Shown: piece by piece, positions 23,420 through 36,830 of the stretch | Numbering within the stretch: position 1 is the first letter of the stretch | How the letters are laid out: each line of letters starts with the position of its first letter | From: Cladobotryum mycophilum | Lineage: Eukaryota; Ascomycota; Sordariomycetes; Hypocreales; Hypocreaceae | Direction of reading: 5' to 3' | Length of the DNA: 64,000 nt | Assembly (NCBI GenBank): GCA_036429605.1 | Contig: CM071590.1 | Coordinates: 1,550,001-1,614,000 of the forward strand | Position numbers and translations under genes: made by a program | Notes under the pieces: model-generated | Databases searched by the model: none | What the model was told of the DNA's origin: nothing | The model's input: the letters and a program-made list of their open reading frames with translations, nothing else

Positions 23420-25380
23420 TTATGGGTTACTGACGTAGCTCATGGCTCTCCTCAAATCCTCGTCGTTCTCGTGGTTTCGGGGACCAGCGCTGTTGGGAGT
23501 CTTGGCCTTTTCGATATCATTGACAGTGCCCTCATCGTCACCACTGTAGGCGTACTTGCTTCGGGCACGAATTCGGGCACCGTATCGCCAGAAGAGGAAG
23601 GGGATGAGACAGCAGGCGAGACTGATGAATGCAAGCAGCGAGGAAGCCCACTGGTCGCCAAGGGTAGAGTACATCTGCTCGGTGAACAGGACTACACCGG
23701 CACCCCAGAAGGATCGGATACAGGTCTTGGCAGCCAGGGCAGAAGCAGCTTGGTGCTGGTAAGAGTCGACGAGGTAGTTGTTGGCAGCATTGTACAGGAA
23801 GATGAAGCCGAAACCGACAGGGAAACCACCCATGGCAGGACCGGCCCAAGAAAGCTGAGGGTATGAGGTCCAAGCAAAAATGAACAGACCGATGGGGATG
23901 AACCAGCAAGAAGCCATCATGGGAATCAGACGAGCTTCAGCGGGGGGTGACCGTTGTGCTTCTTGACCAGGGTAAGGTAGTGCTTGTTGACAAGAGGCGA
24001 GCAGATAGCAGACGCAATAACACCGACAGCGACAGGGATGAACATGAGACCAGTCTTTCCGGCGGAATAGCCCTTGCCCTTCTGGTAAATGATGGGGAAA
24101 GCAACGAAGAACATGTAAAGCAGACCGTAGAGAACACTCATGTATAGGGAGATGAGTAGGACGATGAGCTCGCCAAAGAGAAGCTGGAAAGGTCGGATCA
24201 AGAAGATGGACAATTTCTCGCTGAGGGGTCTTGTATCCAGCTCTTGCTCAGTAACGTGCTCTTGATCGCCAGTCTCTTGACGAAGCTTCTTGGCGCGACG
24301 AGCAAGGATAGTGGGAGCGTAGGTCTCTGGGACGGTAAAAGTGATGAGGACCCAGACGATGCCAGCAAGAATGAGCTGGATCCAGTAGAGCCATCGCCAG
24401 CCAGCGGCGTCTGAGAGATAACCACCAACCAGGGGACCAACTTTGCTTTTGGTTAGTATGTGCATTTCCAAAACAATGGGGTGTGAATTGGACTTACTAG
24501 CAGGACCGATGAATGGGGCGGCGGAAAAGGCAGCCATGGGAACACCACGCTCCTCGTTCCTCCACAAATCTGCCAGCGTACCACCGACCAGGGTCATGGG
24601 TGCAGAGAATGCGATACCATCGATGGCTCGGCAAACGATCAATGTTCCAATGTTCTTGGAGACGGCACAAGGAATGACGAAGACGACGGCGACCAAGAGG
24701 GTTGAAGCGCTGGCTCATGGTTAGTACATGTTGGGGACAATATGATGCAGTGATGCAGTAGTGTAGAGTATGGGGGAAACTCACTAGATGATTCTTCTTC
24801 CATAAATTTCGGACAATGGAGCAAAGACCATGGGGCCGACACCGAATCCAACGACGAAGACGGTGACGGTGACGAGGGAAGCCTCTTCACTAACATGGAA
24901 TGACTTGGAGACTCCCATAATATCGGCAGTGATGACGGACGAAGCAAAGGCGACGACGAAGCAAGTGATGGCAACCACCATGGTACAGTACCACTTGTAA
25001 GCCTTTGACCAATTCTTGGGGTTTTCGGCATCATCCGTCGTAAACGTTACAAGCTTGTATCGTCGTTCGGCATCCCCAGTCTGATGATCTTCGGGCACGA
25101 CAGGTCCCGGGATGGTGCCCGAGGGCTCTTCGACGAGATACTCATCGAGGTTGGCGTTTGCACTGACGGTTCGGTAAGGCAGATCGGGGTCGTTGTTGGG
25201 ATCGTAGGTGGCCTTGTGTGAGAGGGCGTTTGAGGGGTGTCGAGAAAGGGAGGTGGAAGGTTTTTGGATGCTGGACTTTGTGTGACTGATGATGGGAGCG
25301 AATCGAGCATCTATCGCATCGTCGGGATCAGACGACCCTCCTTGAAGGGTACTAGTTGAGTTTATTGATGGCGAGGCCAT
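23420..25380 (-). CDS. MFS multidrug transporter (DHA1-type drug:H+ antiporter), with apparent frameshift
   Basis: Plasma-membrane efflux pump of the 12-helix DHA1 group. Three exons on the minus strand: 24785-25380, 24498-24709, 23420-24440, with introns of 75 and 57 bp. Repaired length is 609 residues. The first about 125 residues are hydrophilic; helix 1 starts at YKWYCTMVVAITCFVVAF. Motif A is PLSEIYGRR at about residue 188, helix 4 carries CRAIDGIAFSAPMTLVGG, and the motif C region is IGPLVGGYLSDAAGWRW. The tail is charged. Odd: after KKHNGHPP the frame runs into a stop; the protein resumes at EARLIPMMASCWF in another frame. The break is in a six-G run (plus strand) at 23942-23947, and one extra base gives 610 codons exactly. 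Substrates unknown. Confidence 0.9.
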
Positions 25381-28368
25381 GATGATTGTCTGTTGTTGTG
25401 TTGTATAGATGTGGTGGTGGTGTAGGTGTGTAAGTACAAGTGTAAAGGTGATGGTCGTGTAAGTCGATGTTGTAGTTGCTGGTGATGACTTATAGAGCCA
25501 AGTAGAAGAGATGTTTGTATACTTTGAAGTGTATCAAATCAGATAAGATGATAGTGAGTCTGGGCTTCTCTCCTTTCTTCATTGCCACAGGGTCCCATCA
25601 TCAAATATATATATATATATACTCCATGTACACAGAAATGCATCGCGATGGGCTGACCGTCCAATCACGACCCGCATAGCCTGCAGTGCCTGCAAGCGCC
25701 ATTGATCCGACCAGGCAGTTTTTCGGCCGGGAATGAATGGGGCAGCAAAAGCTCGGAAATGCTCTTTCCAGTTTCCGCAGGCACATTCTCCACTTCTCTG
25801 CCGTCATTATCTTGCTCAGGCAAGTTTTTCATTGGCTGATGACATGGTGAGAGCACGGGCCCCATGATGGGAATAAAGAACAGAAAAAAGCGTGCATTAG
25901 CCAAAAGGAGCTTAAACTGAAATAACCTCGGACCCACTTTGAGAAATTCAAGATTTGAATGCAACGGAAATCGTGCAAGTGGATCTTTGTGACCTGAGAG
26001 GGCTGACTGAAATGGTGGTGATAGTTCGGTGTCTCACTGTTTGAACCTGTGATTCTTTCCGAGTATTGGTTCGTTGTTTAATGATTTATTTTGTATTTTG
26101 TACAGATTTTTCATCATCATCAGTCGTACTTGATGTCAAAAACACCAAGTTCAAGAATAACAGTCTGGCCTGACTCAAGATAACCACCCACCTCCTATCA
26201 AAGCAGCAACTACTACGCCTGCTCCTACCATGCAAAAACAAACAAATAAAAAGGCTTCTTGTGTGGAGACAGAGCTCCGTGTTTGGTTCCCGCCCCTCGT
26301 GTTAGTTACTCATCTTCCCCCTCTTTCATATAAAAATCCGAGCATTCCGAGTCAGTTCCTGATTCTCGGCAAGGAACTCGGGGAGGGTCTACCCTGAAGT
26401 TTTGGTAACGCCTATCTACCTAGTAGTAATGACCCCTTCGGAAAGGTGCGCCGAGGACCACCGCAGCAGACCAAAAACCATGCCTGTTATCTACGTACAA
26501 CATTATATCATCACGGAGCTATCTCAAAATGGAAAGACACGTTTTACTTTCATCAAAGGGGCTTTTCTTTTTCTTTTCTTTCTCAAATACTTTCATCGTC
26601 AAGATTTTAACATGATGAACTCAACAGCTTGATCCTTCACCCGGCTCTCGGTGACGTCAAGTCCTACATGCTCCCTACATGCTCCCCTCCGGCAGTTGAA
26701 CAAAACCAGGATAACGCGTGAGGAATCATGCCGACCATCAATACGGTCAACATAACCAACCCCCTTCTTCCATCTATCTCAGTCTCTCCCTAATCAAACT
26801 ATCGATTCGGTCCAGGCTGAGCAGGTTTTTCGTATCACCAGCCAATACAAGCGTAGACTCCCGTGTTATCCTCGAACGCCCCAACTGCCGGCATCTCGAG
26901 TTGTCCAATCAGTGCAAAGTGTGTGGTTCGCTGAGTAGCGAACAAGAATCATGTTTGAAGTGCCTCGGAAAAGAGAATGTGAGAGAAAGACGATGTCTAT
27001 TCTGATATATATAAAAAATCGACTACCACGTACGTAGGCAGATTGTACTACTCTTTCAACACTCACTTATAAACAAAGTCCCCCACAACCACGAACAAAT
27101 GACTGCAAATATGCCATCAATGTTCGATTGAAGCTCTCCCATCTCCATTATTCCTACGCATCTTGAAACGGATAGCGCTTTGTGTTTGTTTACTGTCGGA
27201 TCTGTTCCGATACTATACCAAATTTCGGGTGTAGCCCGACACACAGGGTAGTGCATGAAACAATACCCTCAGTTGAACCTATGAAGTCACCGACATTGCT
27301 ATTATTTTCGGCCTCTTTATTCATTCATCTAAAACTGAATCGAGATTCTTGCATCTTATATGTCTCCGTGCCGAAAATCCCATGGGTGTTGTTCAAGTCA
27401 CCGCCCAGTCGCCTCCATCCCACCAACGTCCACCTCAAATACCATCGTTTTCTTTACAAAGGACGTGTTTCTGAAGATAGTATATGCCTAATGAAAGGGG
27501 CCTCAGAGGGTAATTCACCACAGGCGTATAGGTAAATACGCAGGATAGAGCCTCAGGTTTCTCATCAAATAGAACGAATCATTTTTAGCACAATATCTCC
27601 TTGTTCTCAACGAATCCATCATTAGCCTTGCCGCGCGCTCGAAATTATACATACAAGGAGTGGTCAGACTTTTTTCGAGTCAAATAAGAAGCATCATGTG
27701 GAACAAGATCCGGATTAAACCCAAAAAAGTTTCTGCAGAGGGAAATATATTCCTTGGACAATCACCAAACGGGCACTTGTGACTGCTTCACCTCCTCACC
27801 TACAATAAGACATACTGCATCCCTATAAGCTCTATTTTCACCCATCGCACGCGATGATACTAATAATCAAACACATCCAAGCATCTTTAATAGCCAGTTT
27901 CGTTTCCACCAAGTCACTCCATCCATGCGTTGTATCATACAAGTACGCAAAGTCGGGATTCAATTAACATCCAAGGTCACAAAGAGCATTCAGGAAAAAA
28001 CACAGAGAACCCTTCATCATAAAGACCATACTGTTTAAGCTTGTTTAAAGCAGTTCAAGGCATAAAGGTTTATTGGGTATTCACAACAAAGACCAAGAAC
28101 CTATACTGGGGGGAAACAACTGTATACAATGAAAGGCTGTGTCATAGCAGTGCAAAGCATTCATCTTGCTTGTGAATTACGCATCGATCGAAGTAATGGA
28201 ATATAAGTAGAGACTCAACAGCTTGCATCTCCAGTCCCATTCTCATCAACACTCGGATCACCTCAAAAATCCACACAATCGCTTAACTCAATTAACAAGA
28301 AAACCCAACGCCGCCACCAACTCACCCAGGAGGAAAAAACATAAATTCACCACCATTCACCGTTCACC
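25381..28368. other. 3 kb intergenic region upstream of the MFS gene and small Cys-rich gene
   Basis: No gene recognised. Contains a (TA)n microsatellite at about 25605-25620. It probably carries promoters for the divergent MFS gene (minus) and the small Cys-rich gene (plus), the latter with a TATA-like atataagta at about 28201. Open frames here are short and unlike known proteins. Confidence 0.5.
25604..25621. repeat. (AT)n microsatellite
   Basis: About nine AT units, roughly 225 bp upstream of the MFS start codon. Confidence 0.9.
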
Positions 28369-28662
28369 ATGTGCAACGTAATCAGCTACCACAAGAAGTG
28401 CCGACGCTGCTCTACCTTGGTAGGCTATGACCTTGTCAAGGAGAGATGCGAGGCGGCGTCCGCGGTGGGACTCTGCCTCGGCTGGCAGATCGAAATAAGA
28501 GAAGGAGGGCCCAGATGCAATGACGTGATAGATGTCTGCAATGTGTGCGTGTGGGCACTGCAGGCTGGTGAACCAGTCAAGGTGGATCCTAAGCAATCAA
28601 GGGCTGAGGCGAAGAGGCTTGGTCTCTCTGACAGTGACAGAACCTTTCAGTCTATTAATTAA
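28369..28662 (+). CDS. Small cysteine-rich protein, 97 residues, function unknown
   Basis: Single exon with an A-rich context before the ATG and a TATA-like element about 165 bp upstream. Eight cysteines lie at residues 2, 11, 14, 27, 36, 50, 57 and 60, including pairs C11-x2-C14 and C57-x2-C60. There is no signal peptide, so it is probably cytosolic or nuclear; the spacing could suit metal binding. It resembles a loose class of small filamentous-fungal proteins starting MCxVIxYxxxC, of unknown role. It stands alone in a gene-poor region. The cysteine pattern is the main reason to think it real. Confidence 0.6.
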   Translation: MCNVISYHKKCRRCSTLVGYDLVKERCEAASAVGLCLGWQIEIREGGPRCNDVIDVCNVCVWALQAGEPVKVDPKQSRAEAKRLGLSDSDRTFQSIN

Positions 28663-31600
28663 GTATGGCTGTAAATAGTTTGCTGCCGGTATGCATCTTG
28701 GTGTAGACAAGTGGTGGAATGCATAGATACGAGATGAAATATGCATTAGGAGGAGAAGACTCGCTCAGATGACCATCATGCAAATAAAAAGGGGTTTTAT
28801 TCTGTGAAGTATGAGGACGGTCATTGTTAGGTAGTTGTGTCCATTATCAATCTATTATTTGTATCAATATATGCGCAAGCGCAATTCGTGTTTAACCTGC
28901 AAGGTTTGGGTAGGCCATGAGAGAGAAGGCAGAGACAGAGAGCAACTTCTTAGACGAGCGCAGACCTTGAACAACCCCAAAGTTCCATGTTGCATACGCA
29001 ATCCTCTCAACGGCTCTCTCGATAAACTAACATATAGCCACAGACACGGTTGAGCAAGAGTTTGTTATCCACTGATCTCGCGTAGGCATCTGTCAAACCT
29101 GCATGTTGAGGAACGAATTCTGCAACATGTCATCAAAGAAGGTTGCCTTTTCCCCATTATCCTTGTTGTTAGATGAGCATGATGCTTTGAGCAAGAATAA
29201 GCGAACGGGCAGCCGTATGTAGAAATGCCTTCCTACACCTCCCCTGACGATGGAAAGTCTTACCATAAAGGTGAGCTACACATATCAGTGGTAGTACCAA
29301 TAAAGGGGGTGTTGTGAAGGGGGATTGATCACATAATGGCGGCTTATGTCGCATCGAGAGCATTCATATTTCATTCTAGATGATGCGTCAGTTTCAGAGG
29401 TTAGATCGATATAGTTGTGGGCATGGGGGTTAAGCTACAAAATATCTCTCAAGAGAGGAGGGATGACTTTCAGCTTGTTGTCCTGATGCTTTGATCCAGT
29501 CACCGACTAACCTAGGGATGTATTGCAGAAGACTATTTCTACGGAATCCTTGACTAATCAACTATATGGAGTTGTGAGCCTCATTCCAAGAAGCATCGCC
29601 CGTATATATCACTCATGCAACCAAGCCTCTTGGGAGTAGCCCAGGTCCTAGCAGAATTCCACACCCTAAGACTGCCATGGGAAGCATGTATGGTTAGAAA
29701 AAGAAATAAAAACGAGAACAAGCTATGGCCCGGGTTCCAAAAACTCTACATGTCGTCCAAGTACCATGCAAATAATATACATGTGTTTGTGATGTCATGT
29801 ATGAAAGCATGGCACGCAGGAGAGAGATAGAGAGAGAGAACAGCGGATCAGAGCCTATGGCAAGGTAATAAAAACACCCGAGAAATAGTCAGAAACAAGG
29901 GAAATAAATAGATGCAAGAGGAACTAACAAGCATAGAAGAAACAAACAGACACATCAGAAACTAAGAGACATAATAGCTATTTGTCCGTCTACCATGTTC
30001 AGCGTTCTGGTGTTATCCCCCCCCCTTTTTTCTTTTTTTTGCATGGCGAATTCGAAGAAGCCGTACAAGCTCAACGAGGTGGCAAAGGTATAATACGATG
30101 TCTTTGCCGGCTTGAGCTTGAGTAACCTGTCTCCAAACACACCGCCTTTAAGCGCACACGATGTGTCCAATACTTATAACTTCGATAGTGTTCTGGTCCT
30201 CAAAGCGTTGGGTGTGTAAAAGGTCAAGTCGGTAATCTCAGAATCGCCGTCCAAGCGACAGCAAACCTATTACGCCAGTATTCACAATAACGCAAAAGGC
30301 CCTCTATACTGGAACTCAACCCTTTCACAAATCCTCAACAGAAATAGTCGTTCTCGTGAGCTTGTAACCTAGTTTGTGTCTAAATTGCCATCCCAATTTG
30401 ATGATACTTGATAACCAAATATTCTCACATTCATATCTTCAAGGCCCCCTGCCTGCTGCGGATCCTTGAACAATACCAGGTCTACTAGATGACTTGAAGA
30501 TTCCAAGAGTTCCGACCAAGAATAACAATTCATAGTTGTCTGGTTTCTATTACCGGCGGCATGACTTTGTGGAGGCGTCTAAGCGCCCTGGAAAGGATCA
30601 CGTTGGCAACCGACATGCAAAAGGACTTGTTTGCTATGACTAACGCATTCACTTGTGCCCCCAATCTAGGATATCACGACATATGCCTCGTGCGTCATGG
30701 TGTAAGCGGCAACTTGGCAGATATATGAAACCCGGAAACTTGCCGTTGGGGTGTCGGAAAATGGTTAATCTGGTCATAGTAGTTGGTGGTCGGTGGTGCT
30801 CATCGACGAGATATTGCGTGTCTCGGGAAATTGGGCCTGCCATCCGCAAGGTGACTGATCTGGAAATATGGAACACACCTCGAATATACGAGGCGAATAC
30901 GTGCCACATCCGCGGCCACACCTCACCATGATCGCCCGCACTACTCGTAGACGGCTTCGTAAGCAAGGACCCTGATAATCTGACAGCCCATGACAATGCG
31001 CCATCATGTGCTTGCCTTCGCCACCACGAAACGATGATCCATATGACCCTGTGTTGCCTGTCCTCAAAAGCCAACAAAATATGTGAACTACCAAGCCATT
31101 TAGTAGCATCTTCCGAGCTTCACCGCTATCGGTCAATCTAAGAGATCTCCCTTTGTTTGCCAGCGCCGTTCATGCCGATCACGGAAATCTTCAACGCGAT
31201 CAGCCCATCAACGATCATAAGCACGCTTAAATTTCTTCATCTATCGCCTTGACTCGCGAATATCCCAGTTGGACAAAGGGGCGTTATAAAACCCCTTCAA
31301 TACCCTCTTGATCGAATGTCACTGGGGTCGCAGCAGTGGCGTAACTCAAAGCGCCTGCAGGGCATACATACCCATCAAACATACATACAGTACCATCGGA
31401 CGCATAAAGCCCAGACTGCAGATGCCGATCCCCCGCACCACCTCCAGGAATGGAATCGATAAGAAGCAATCAATTTCGTGGGTGAAAGGGAAAAAGTGAG
31501 CCAGGTTGTGTCTCCCCCGGTCGTTGATTAGCTTGTTAAAGTCTTCGCAAAATTGTTCCGGGCATGTAATACTACTGGACGTGGCTGGTCCGAGTAGCAT

Positions 31601-33520
31601 CGTGCAGTAGTCCACGACGCGGGCTGATTACCAGACGGGCAGGTATGACGCACAATTGCCATCTTCAAACGGAACTGTGAGGGGTTTTTCCATGGATGCT
31701 TTCAATGACAAACGACTAGTCTTCGTTCGATCCTCGCCATTACCTCAGGGAGGGGGTCCCCATCCAGCGGTGTGCGGGACTCTTTGTCTGCCTTGCTCCG
31801 TTAGTATTGGTTGTTACGCCATCGTGAACATGGGAAACCGTAAATTTCCGTTTCTTGTTGGGAGCAGAGGAGGGATGGAATGTCCACGACCGAGTCATGA
31901 GTCGAATCGCAGAATGTCCTTAGCATATAAGTGTCCGCTTATGGGGCTCTATTTATTTATGGAACAACCGCCCGTGGCGCGCGGGGTTCAAGGAATGGAA
32001 GAATGTAATGTCGTACGTTCTGTTTCTGTTGCTGGTTTTGTTTCTGTTTCTTGCTCTGCATTTTCATCTCAAAGACAAGAAGAATTGCTTGCTGTGAATC
32101 ACGAGAAGAGAGATCAGCCACCAGTTTATTCGCCGAGACAGAATTTTGGTATCACATTCAGGCCAGTCTCCAAAAAGGCAAGGCCGTTTGTTTGATCAAC
32201 TTGTTGATACGTACAAGCCAGATAATGCAGTTGATCCAAGACGGCTTAGGTCAGCTTCTTATCATTGGCCAGGCTAGACTGATAGCTGTGCTGATCCCAT
32301 TGTTCATACGGCATAGTAAGAGCCATGGCTGGCTCGATAGGTTACCAGAACAACCAAATGGCCGGGCGGGAAGGCCAACAAGGTTGAGAAGATCCAAGAT
32401 AGCCAGAGCTAAAAGGCAAGGCCAGCGTCAATGCCAGAAGCCGAAGAAAAGAATAATGGAATACATTTATTTCCCCAGGGTCCTTTTTAGGGTAAGATAT
32501 GCTCCCCAGGTTGATGCATGTTGCACGGTCCAAATATCCAGCGTGCATCCTCTAGGTAAACAGGGTTAATGTCTGTATCTTTGTCGGTAGATCACGTCAA
32601 GGGTATTGATCCTGCGATTCGGCGAGGTTTCTCCAACTGGGCAACCGTTTCTCCAAGTATCCATGTATTGTCTACTTCGTACCACTTCACGATATATCAC
32701 ATTGCTGTGGTGACGTGCTCACCCCTGTCGGTCGGGCTCAACGTATCGGAGGGTCGCTAACAAATTTAGCACCATCACCTCAAACCTGAGTCCTCAAACA
32801 GATGGTCGGTGCGGATTCTCCGCATTAGCACGTTAGGAATACTCCGTGAGATGTGATGGTTCAATGGCGGAAACATTTGGGGTGTTTCCACGAACGAAAT
32901 GCGTTTCATAATGGTAGGAAATGCTTCCATCATGATGCCATGGTGTTCGCAGGCTTGCTGCATGTAGAGTGTTTACTTGCCATTGTTATCGTCTGGCAAA
33001 CTTTGCTTTTCTTTTCATCGTCTTACTCAGATACCAATGCCGAAATGAGCGCTGCCAGATCGAGTAACGAACTGCACACGGAGGCGAGCTCATCTGCGAC
33101 AAAGACAAGGGCCGAGATGTAGCCTTGCAGCATTTCGCCGGGGCATGGTCCGACGAGCGGCAAAGCTGACGCCTTCCGATGTTGTGCTGAGCCGTCCAAC
33201 AGGTCTCGCCCCAAAATCTCGTAACAGACATGTAGGTAATAGTTCGTACCTACATCAGCAAATCGACAAGACCACGAGGCACGATGCATTTTTCTAAAGC
33301 CAAGATGCGCGTTCTCGATGATGGCGAATTCTTCGGGGGCCGTACCGGAACCGCCAATGATGGCGCCCAGCAGGTATTGCGCGCATTTCGTTCCGCAGCT
33401 CGACTGGCGGTGAGCAAGATATAGTTGCAGCAAATAGAGATAGAGGTGGTGTGGCACGGACTGGGCCCGGGATGCTGTGCATCGTGAAAGTAGGGAGGGC
33501 TAAGAGGAATGAAGAAAAGA

Positions 33521-33556
33521 GGGGGATTAGGAGGGAGGGGAGGGGAGGGGAGGGGA
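33521..33556 (+). repeat. G-quadruplex-forming G-rich tract
   Basis: Five or more G runs of three to five, mostly separated by a single A (ggaggggaggggaggggagg core). This fits a short-loop intramolecular quadruplex on the plus strand. Confidence 0.85.
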
Positions 33557-34912
33557 CAATTATCGTGGAATGCACCACTCGGAAAATGTCAGAATAACCT
33601 CATTTCAAAGCTTTTCATCGTGTATGAAGCCGATGATTCCCAAGCGGCTATCCGTCCAGAACATCCCATGTCCCTAGCAACGCGAACCGGATACTTCCGA
33701 ATCCAGAGTAAACGGGTAGTAACGCTGATGGGTCTCTATCAAGCTGCAAGACAAAACCTGCCACATCGAATATTGAACCATATTGATATTATACCAGAGA
33801 TATGTATATTGACAGTCTGCAAAACATGTCAATTCCGGAACTCGTTCTTACAGACGGAGGATTTGAGCATCACCCCAGTAGGTACTGGGTAGGTAGGTAT
33901 TCAGCCGCTGCACCTCAAACTGCGACACACAAAATCGTCGTCCAACGGTTCTCTAAACCCCAAACGCAATTTAGCTCTCGCTTTCGCCGCAGAGAGACGC
34001 AGAGAGACGCAGGGGGTGCACAACCGCAAAGGACTCTGTGCACATTTGTATTGGGCTCTGTGGTTCAACGCTCCTTGGCTCCCCATACGGCGACGACGTT
34101 ATCCAGTCCCCATAATAGCGGCTGATTCTTGCTGGTGGTTGGTGGTGTTTGGTCGTGGCCTCAGTTTGACATGCTTGCCAAGTGGGGGTCCTAGAGGGGG
34201 TCCTCATAAATGACATGGACCACCCTGCCATCTAGATGACATTCCGGTCCCCAATCAGACGACGAAGCCACACGACTAGTGGAGATATGACATAACCCGT
34301 CGAGGCTAGATGCAGATTTTCCATGCAAAGAAAGAAAAAAATATGTGATGTTTTGGATGGGGGTCCTTCTTCTGCTTTCCATGGCATGGCTCCTTGCCTT
34401 GATTTGCCATCTGTGACCCGCCGTACATATGCAGGGAGACGAAATGATGTGATGTCTGTCCTCGGCTTGGACTCGATGACCCCCCTTCCCTCCCTCATCT
34501 CATCTATGATAGTCTTATGATGTTGCGCGTCGGCGATGAAGAAATAGTATATAAAGAGAATTGATCAGAACCAAGAGTCTCGTGAATAGATCATCTCTCT
34601 GGCCAAAGGCCCGTGACGGACATGTCATTCGGGCTGGCGGGGGCGGCGAAACCCCCTACCCACGCTACTACTTTTAGCGAGGGCGAGGGTTGAAGGGGAC
34701 GAGCAGTTAGCGTTGAAAAAAGAGGACTGCCAATTTCCAGGGCCCGCCGCCGCTCGTCTCGAGGCGTGTTTCGTGCATTGCGCTGATGCCATTCCGGGAC
34801 GATTTTAATATTGGACTTTTTGTTTGTTTACAAGAATGTTATTGAAAGCAAAATGAGGTTGATGCGGGTGAGAAGGGGGAGGCGGGAAAGAGGCGGCGTG
34901 CTTACGAGGCCC

Positions 34913-34950
34913 AGGAGTCTAGGAGTCTAGGAGTCCAGGAGTCCAGGAGC
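34913..34950. repeat. 8-bp tandem repeat (AGGAGTCY)
   Basis: Units aggagtct, aggagtct, aggagtcc, aggagtcc and a partial fifth. Noncoding. Confidence 0.9.
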
Positions 34951-36765
34951 GAGAGCCCAATTCTTGCTGCGATTCGGATGTCTTGTAGGTACTACCTACT
35001 TGCCCTGTAGCTGGAGGTAGGTATGTAATACCTGTCTGTATAGCCACGATCCAATATTCTTTCCATCCATGGATTTCATTCATTGCGTGTTCGCTAGCGG
35101 CATCCGAGCTCCAAAATCCTTATCGATCTGAAATGGGCCTCGGGTTATCTCACCTCAGGTCTCTCTCAGGTCTCTCTCAGCGCTCGAGGTAGCCGGTACA
35201 AGCGGTACGTAGCGCCGTAGCGTTGTGGATGGACCAGTTACAGTGGACAGAGCTGAGAGTTTCGGTGCTGAGGGCACCTGGGCAAATGTCTCGCAGCCAC
35301 TGCCAAAACGGTCAAGTCTCATGACAGAACAGGACATGTTCCAGGGACATCCAGCTCGCCTTGGGACAGCCATCAAGGTCCAGCAATCTCGATACAGGGC
35401 GGCGATGGCACGTTAATCAAGCCAATCAATCCACCAGGGAGCTGGTTTGACAGCCCATGATGGATGGCAACCAATATGCTGCTCTAGAAGGATATTTCCC
35501 ACGAGACCATGCAGGAGAAGAGAAAGAAGAAAAGAAAAGAAAAGAAGAAGAAAAAAAAACTTGTTCGTCGCCAGCCACAAGATGCACACCATGATTGCAT
35601 ACCATCACGATGGCATGCGGATAATCCGACCCGGCCGATGTTTTAGAAGAGAACAAAAAAATTAGAAAGGCTGTCGCTTCGTCACGTTGGAGGTGCGTAT
35701 GCAAAATTCGTCATATTAAGAGTTGCACCCTCTGCGACTACTACGTAAGGATTGTGCCTTCTGCACACTGCACCCAATCATCCATGTCAACGCCAATGCA
35801 CCACCCCCCACATGCGATAGGTAATGATGGATGGATGGATGGATGGACCCTCTGTGTGAGTGTGTCTACTAGTGCTAAAGACCACTAAGAGAAGAGAGAG
35901 AGACATACTCACTCGCAGATAGAAGAGGTATGTATGTATGTATGAGTAGCACTCGGTAGTAGTAGTAGAGAAACTTTTCTCGCGGTTCAATGTTCGGGGA
36001 CGGGCTTGGCGCGTACTAGCAAAAACGGCGATTGCGTGCGTGCCGCCGTTCGGAACAACGAGACAACGGCTGTTTTCCTGAACAACATCGTGGCATGGTA
36101 TCGCTAAAATTGCTAGACCCAGTACCTAGACTGGAACAAAAACAAGTCTTGTGTCAAGTCGGTTACTAAGTCGGGCAGTGATAGTGATAGCACAGGTAGC
36201 AATTTGCTCTGGTCTGGCTCCGTGCTCCCTCCCAAAGCAAGGGCCTGCGTCTGGCTCCATATCGGCGCCACTGCCGGGACAGGACAGGGAAGAAAAAGCA
36301 AAATACCATGTACCAGAAATTATCAAATTGGGACGGGCGACGTCTGTCCCGCATCCAATGTGAGGTCAACAATAGTCTCGCTGCTGCATTGGTGCATTGG
36401 TGCAGACAAGTCCAGACAAGGTGCAGGTGCATTACGGAGTACTACTCCTAGGTAGGTACCTTGTGTGCTTGTGTACATACAGGCCTGGCGATAGGGGCCT
36501 CCGAAAGGGATGCATCGTTGCAAAAAAGACTGGCCGCAGTACCTGCAAGTGCTAATGCAGACACGCTGCCCGTGCCAGGACCATTATTGGCCCCGTCTCG
36601 GATCTCATGAGTGGGCGGCAATGGCTGATGGGCATTTGTGCGAGAGGTTAGGTTAGGTGTTGTGCTAATAACGGAGCTGGAGCGACTTGGGTGGTGAGTG
36701 AGTGAGCCTCCATCCATGCTACGGAGCACCTGGGCACACACACTCACTCACTCACACTCACTGTA

Positions 36766-36830
36766 GCGACCACGACCACGACCACGACCACCACTACCAC
36801 TACCACTACCACTGCCACCACTACCTCCAA
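36766..36830. repeat. Trinucleotide/hexanucleotide CCA/ACC repeat
   Basis: Run of cgacca units followed by ctacca and related units; imperfect. Intergenic. Confidence 0.85.

Noticed and set aside
6398..25380. Secondary-metabolite or catabolic gene cluster (OPT, Zn2Cys6 factor, esterase, MFS)
   Set aside because: These types often occur in clusters, but no polyketide, peptide or terpene synthase, P450 or other tailoring enzyme is present, and housekeeping genes (PDX1 and others) are interleaved.
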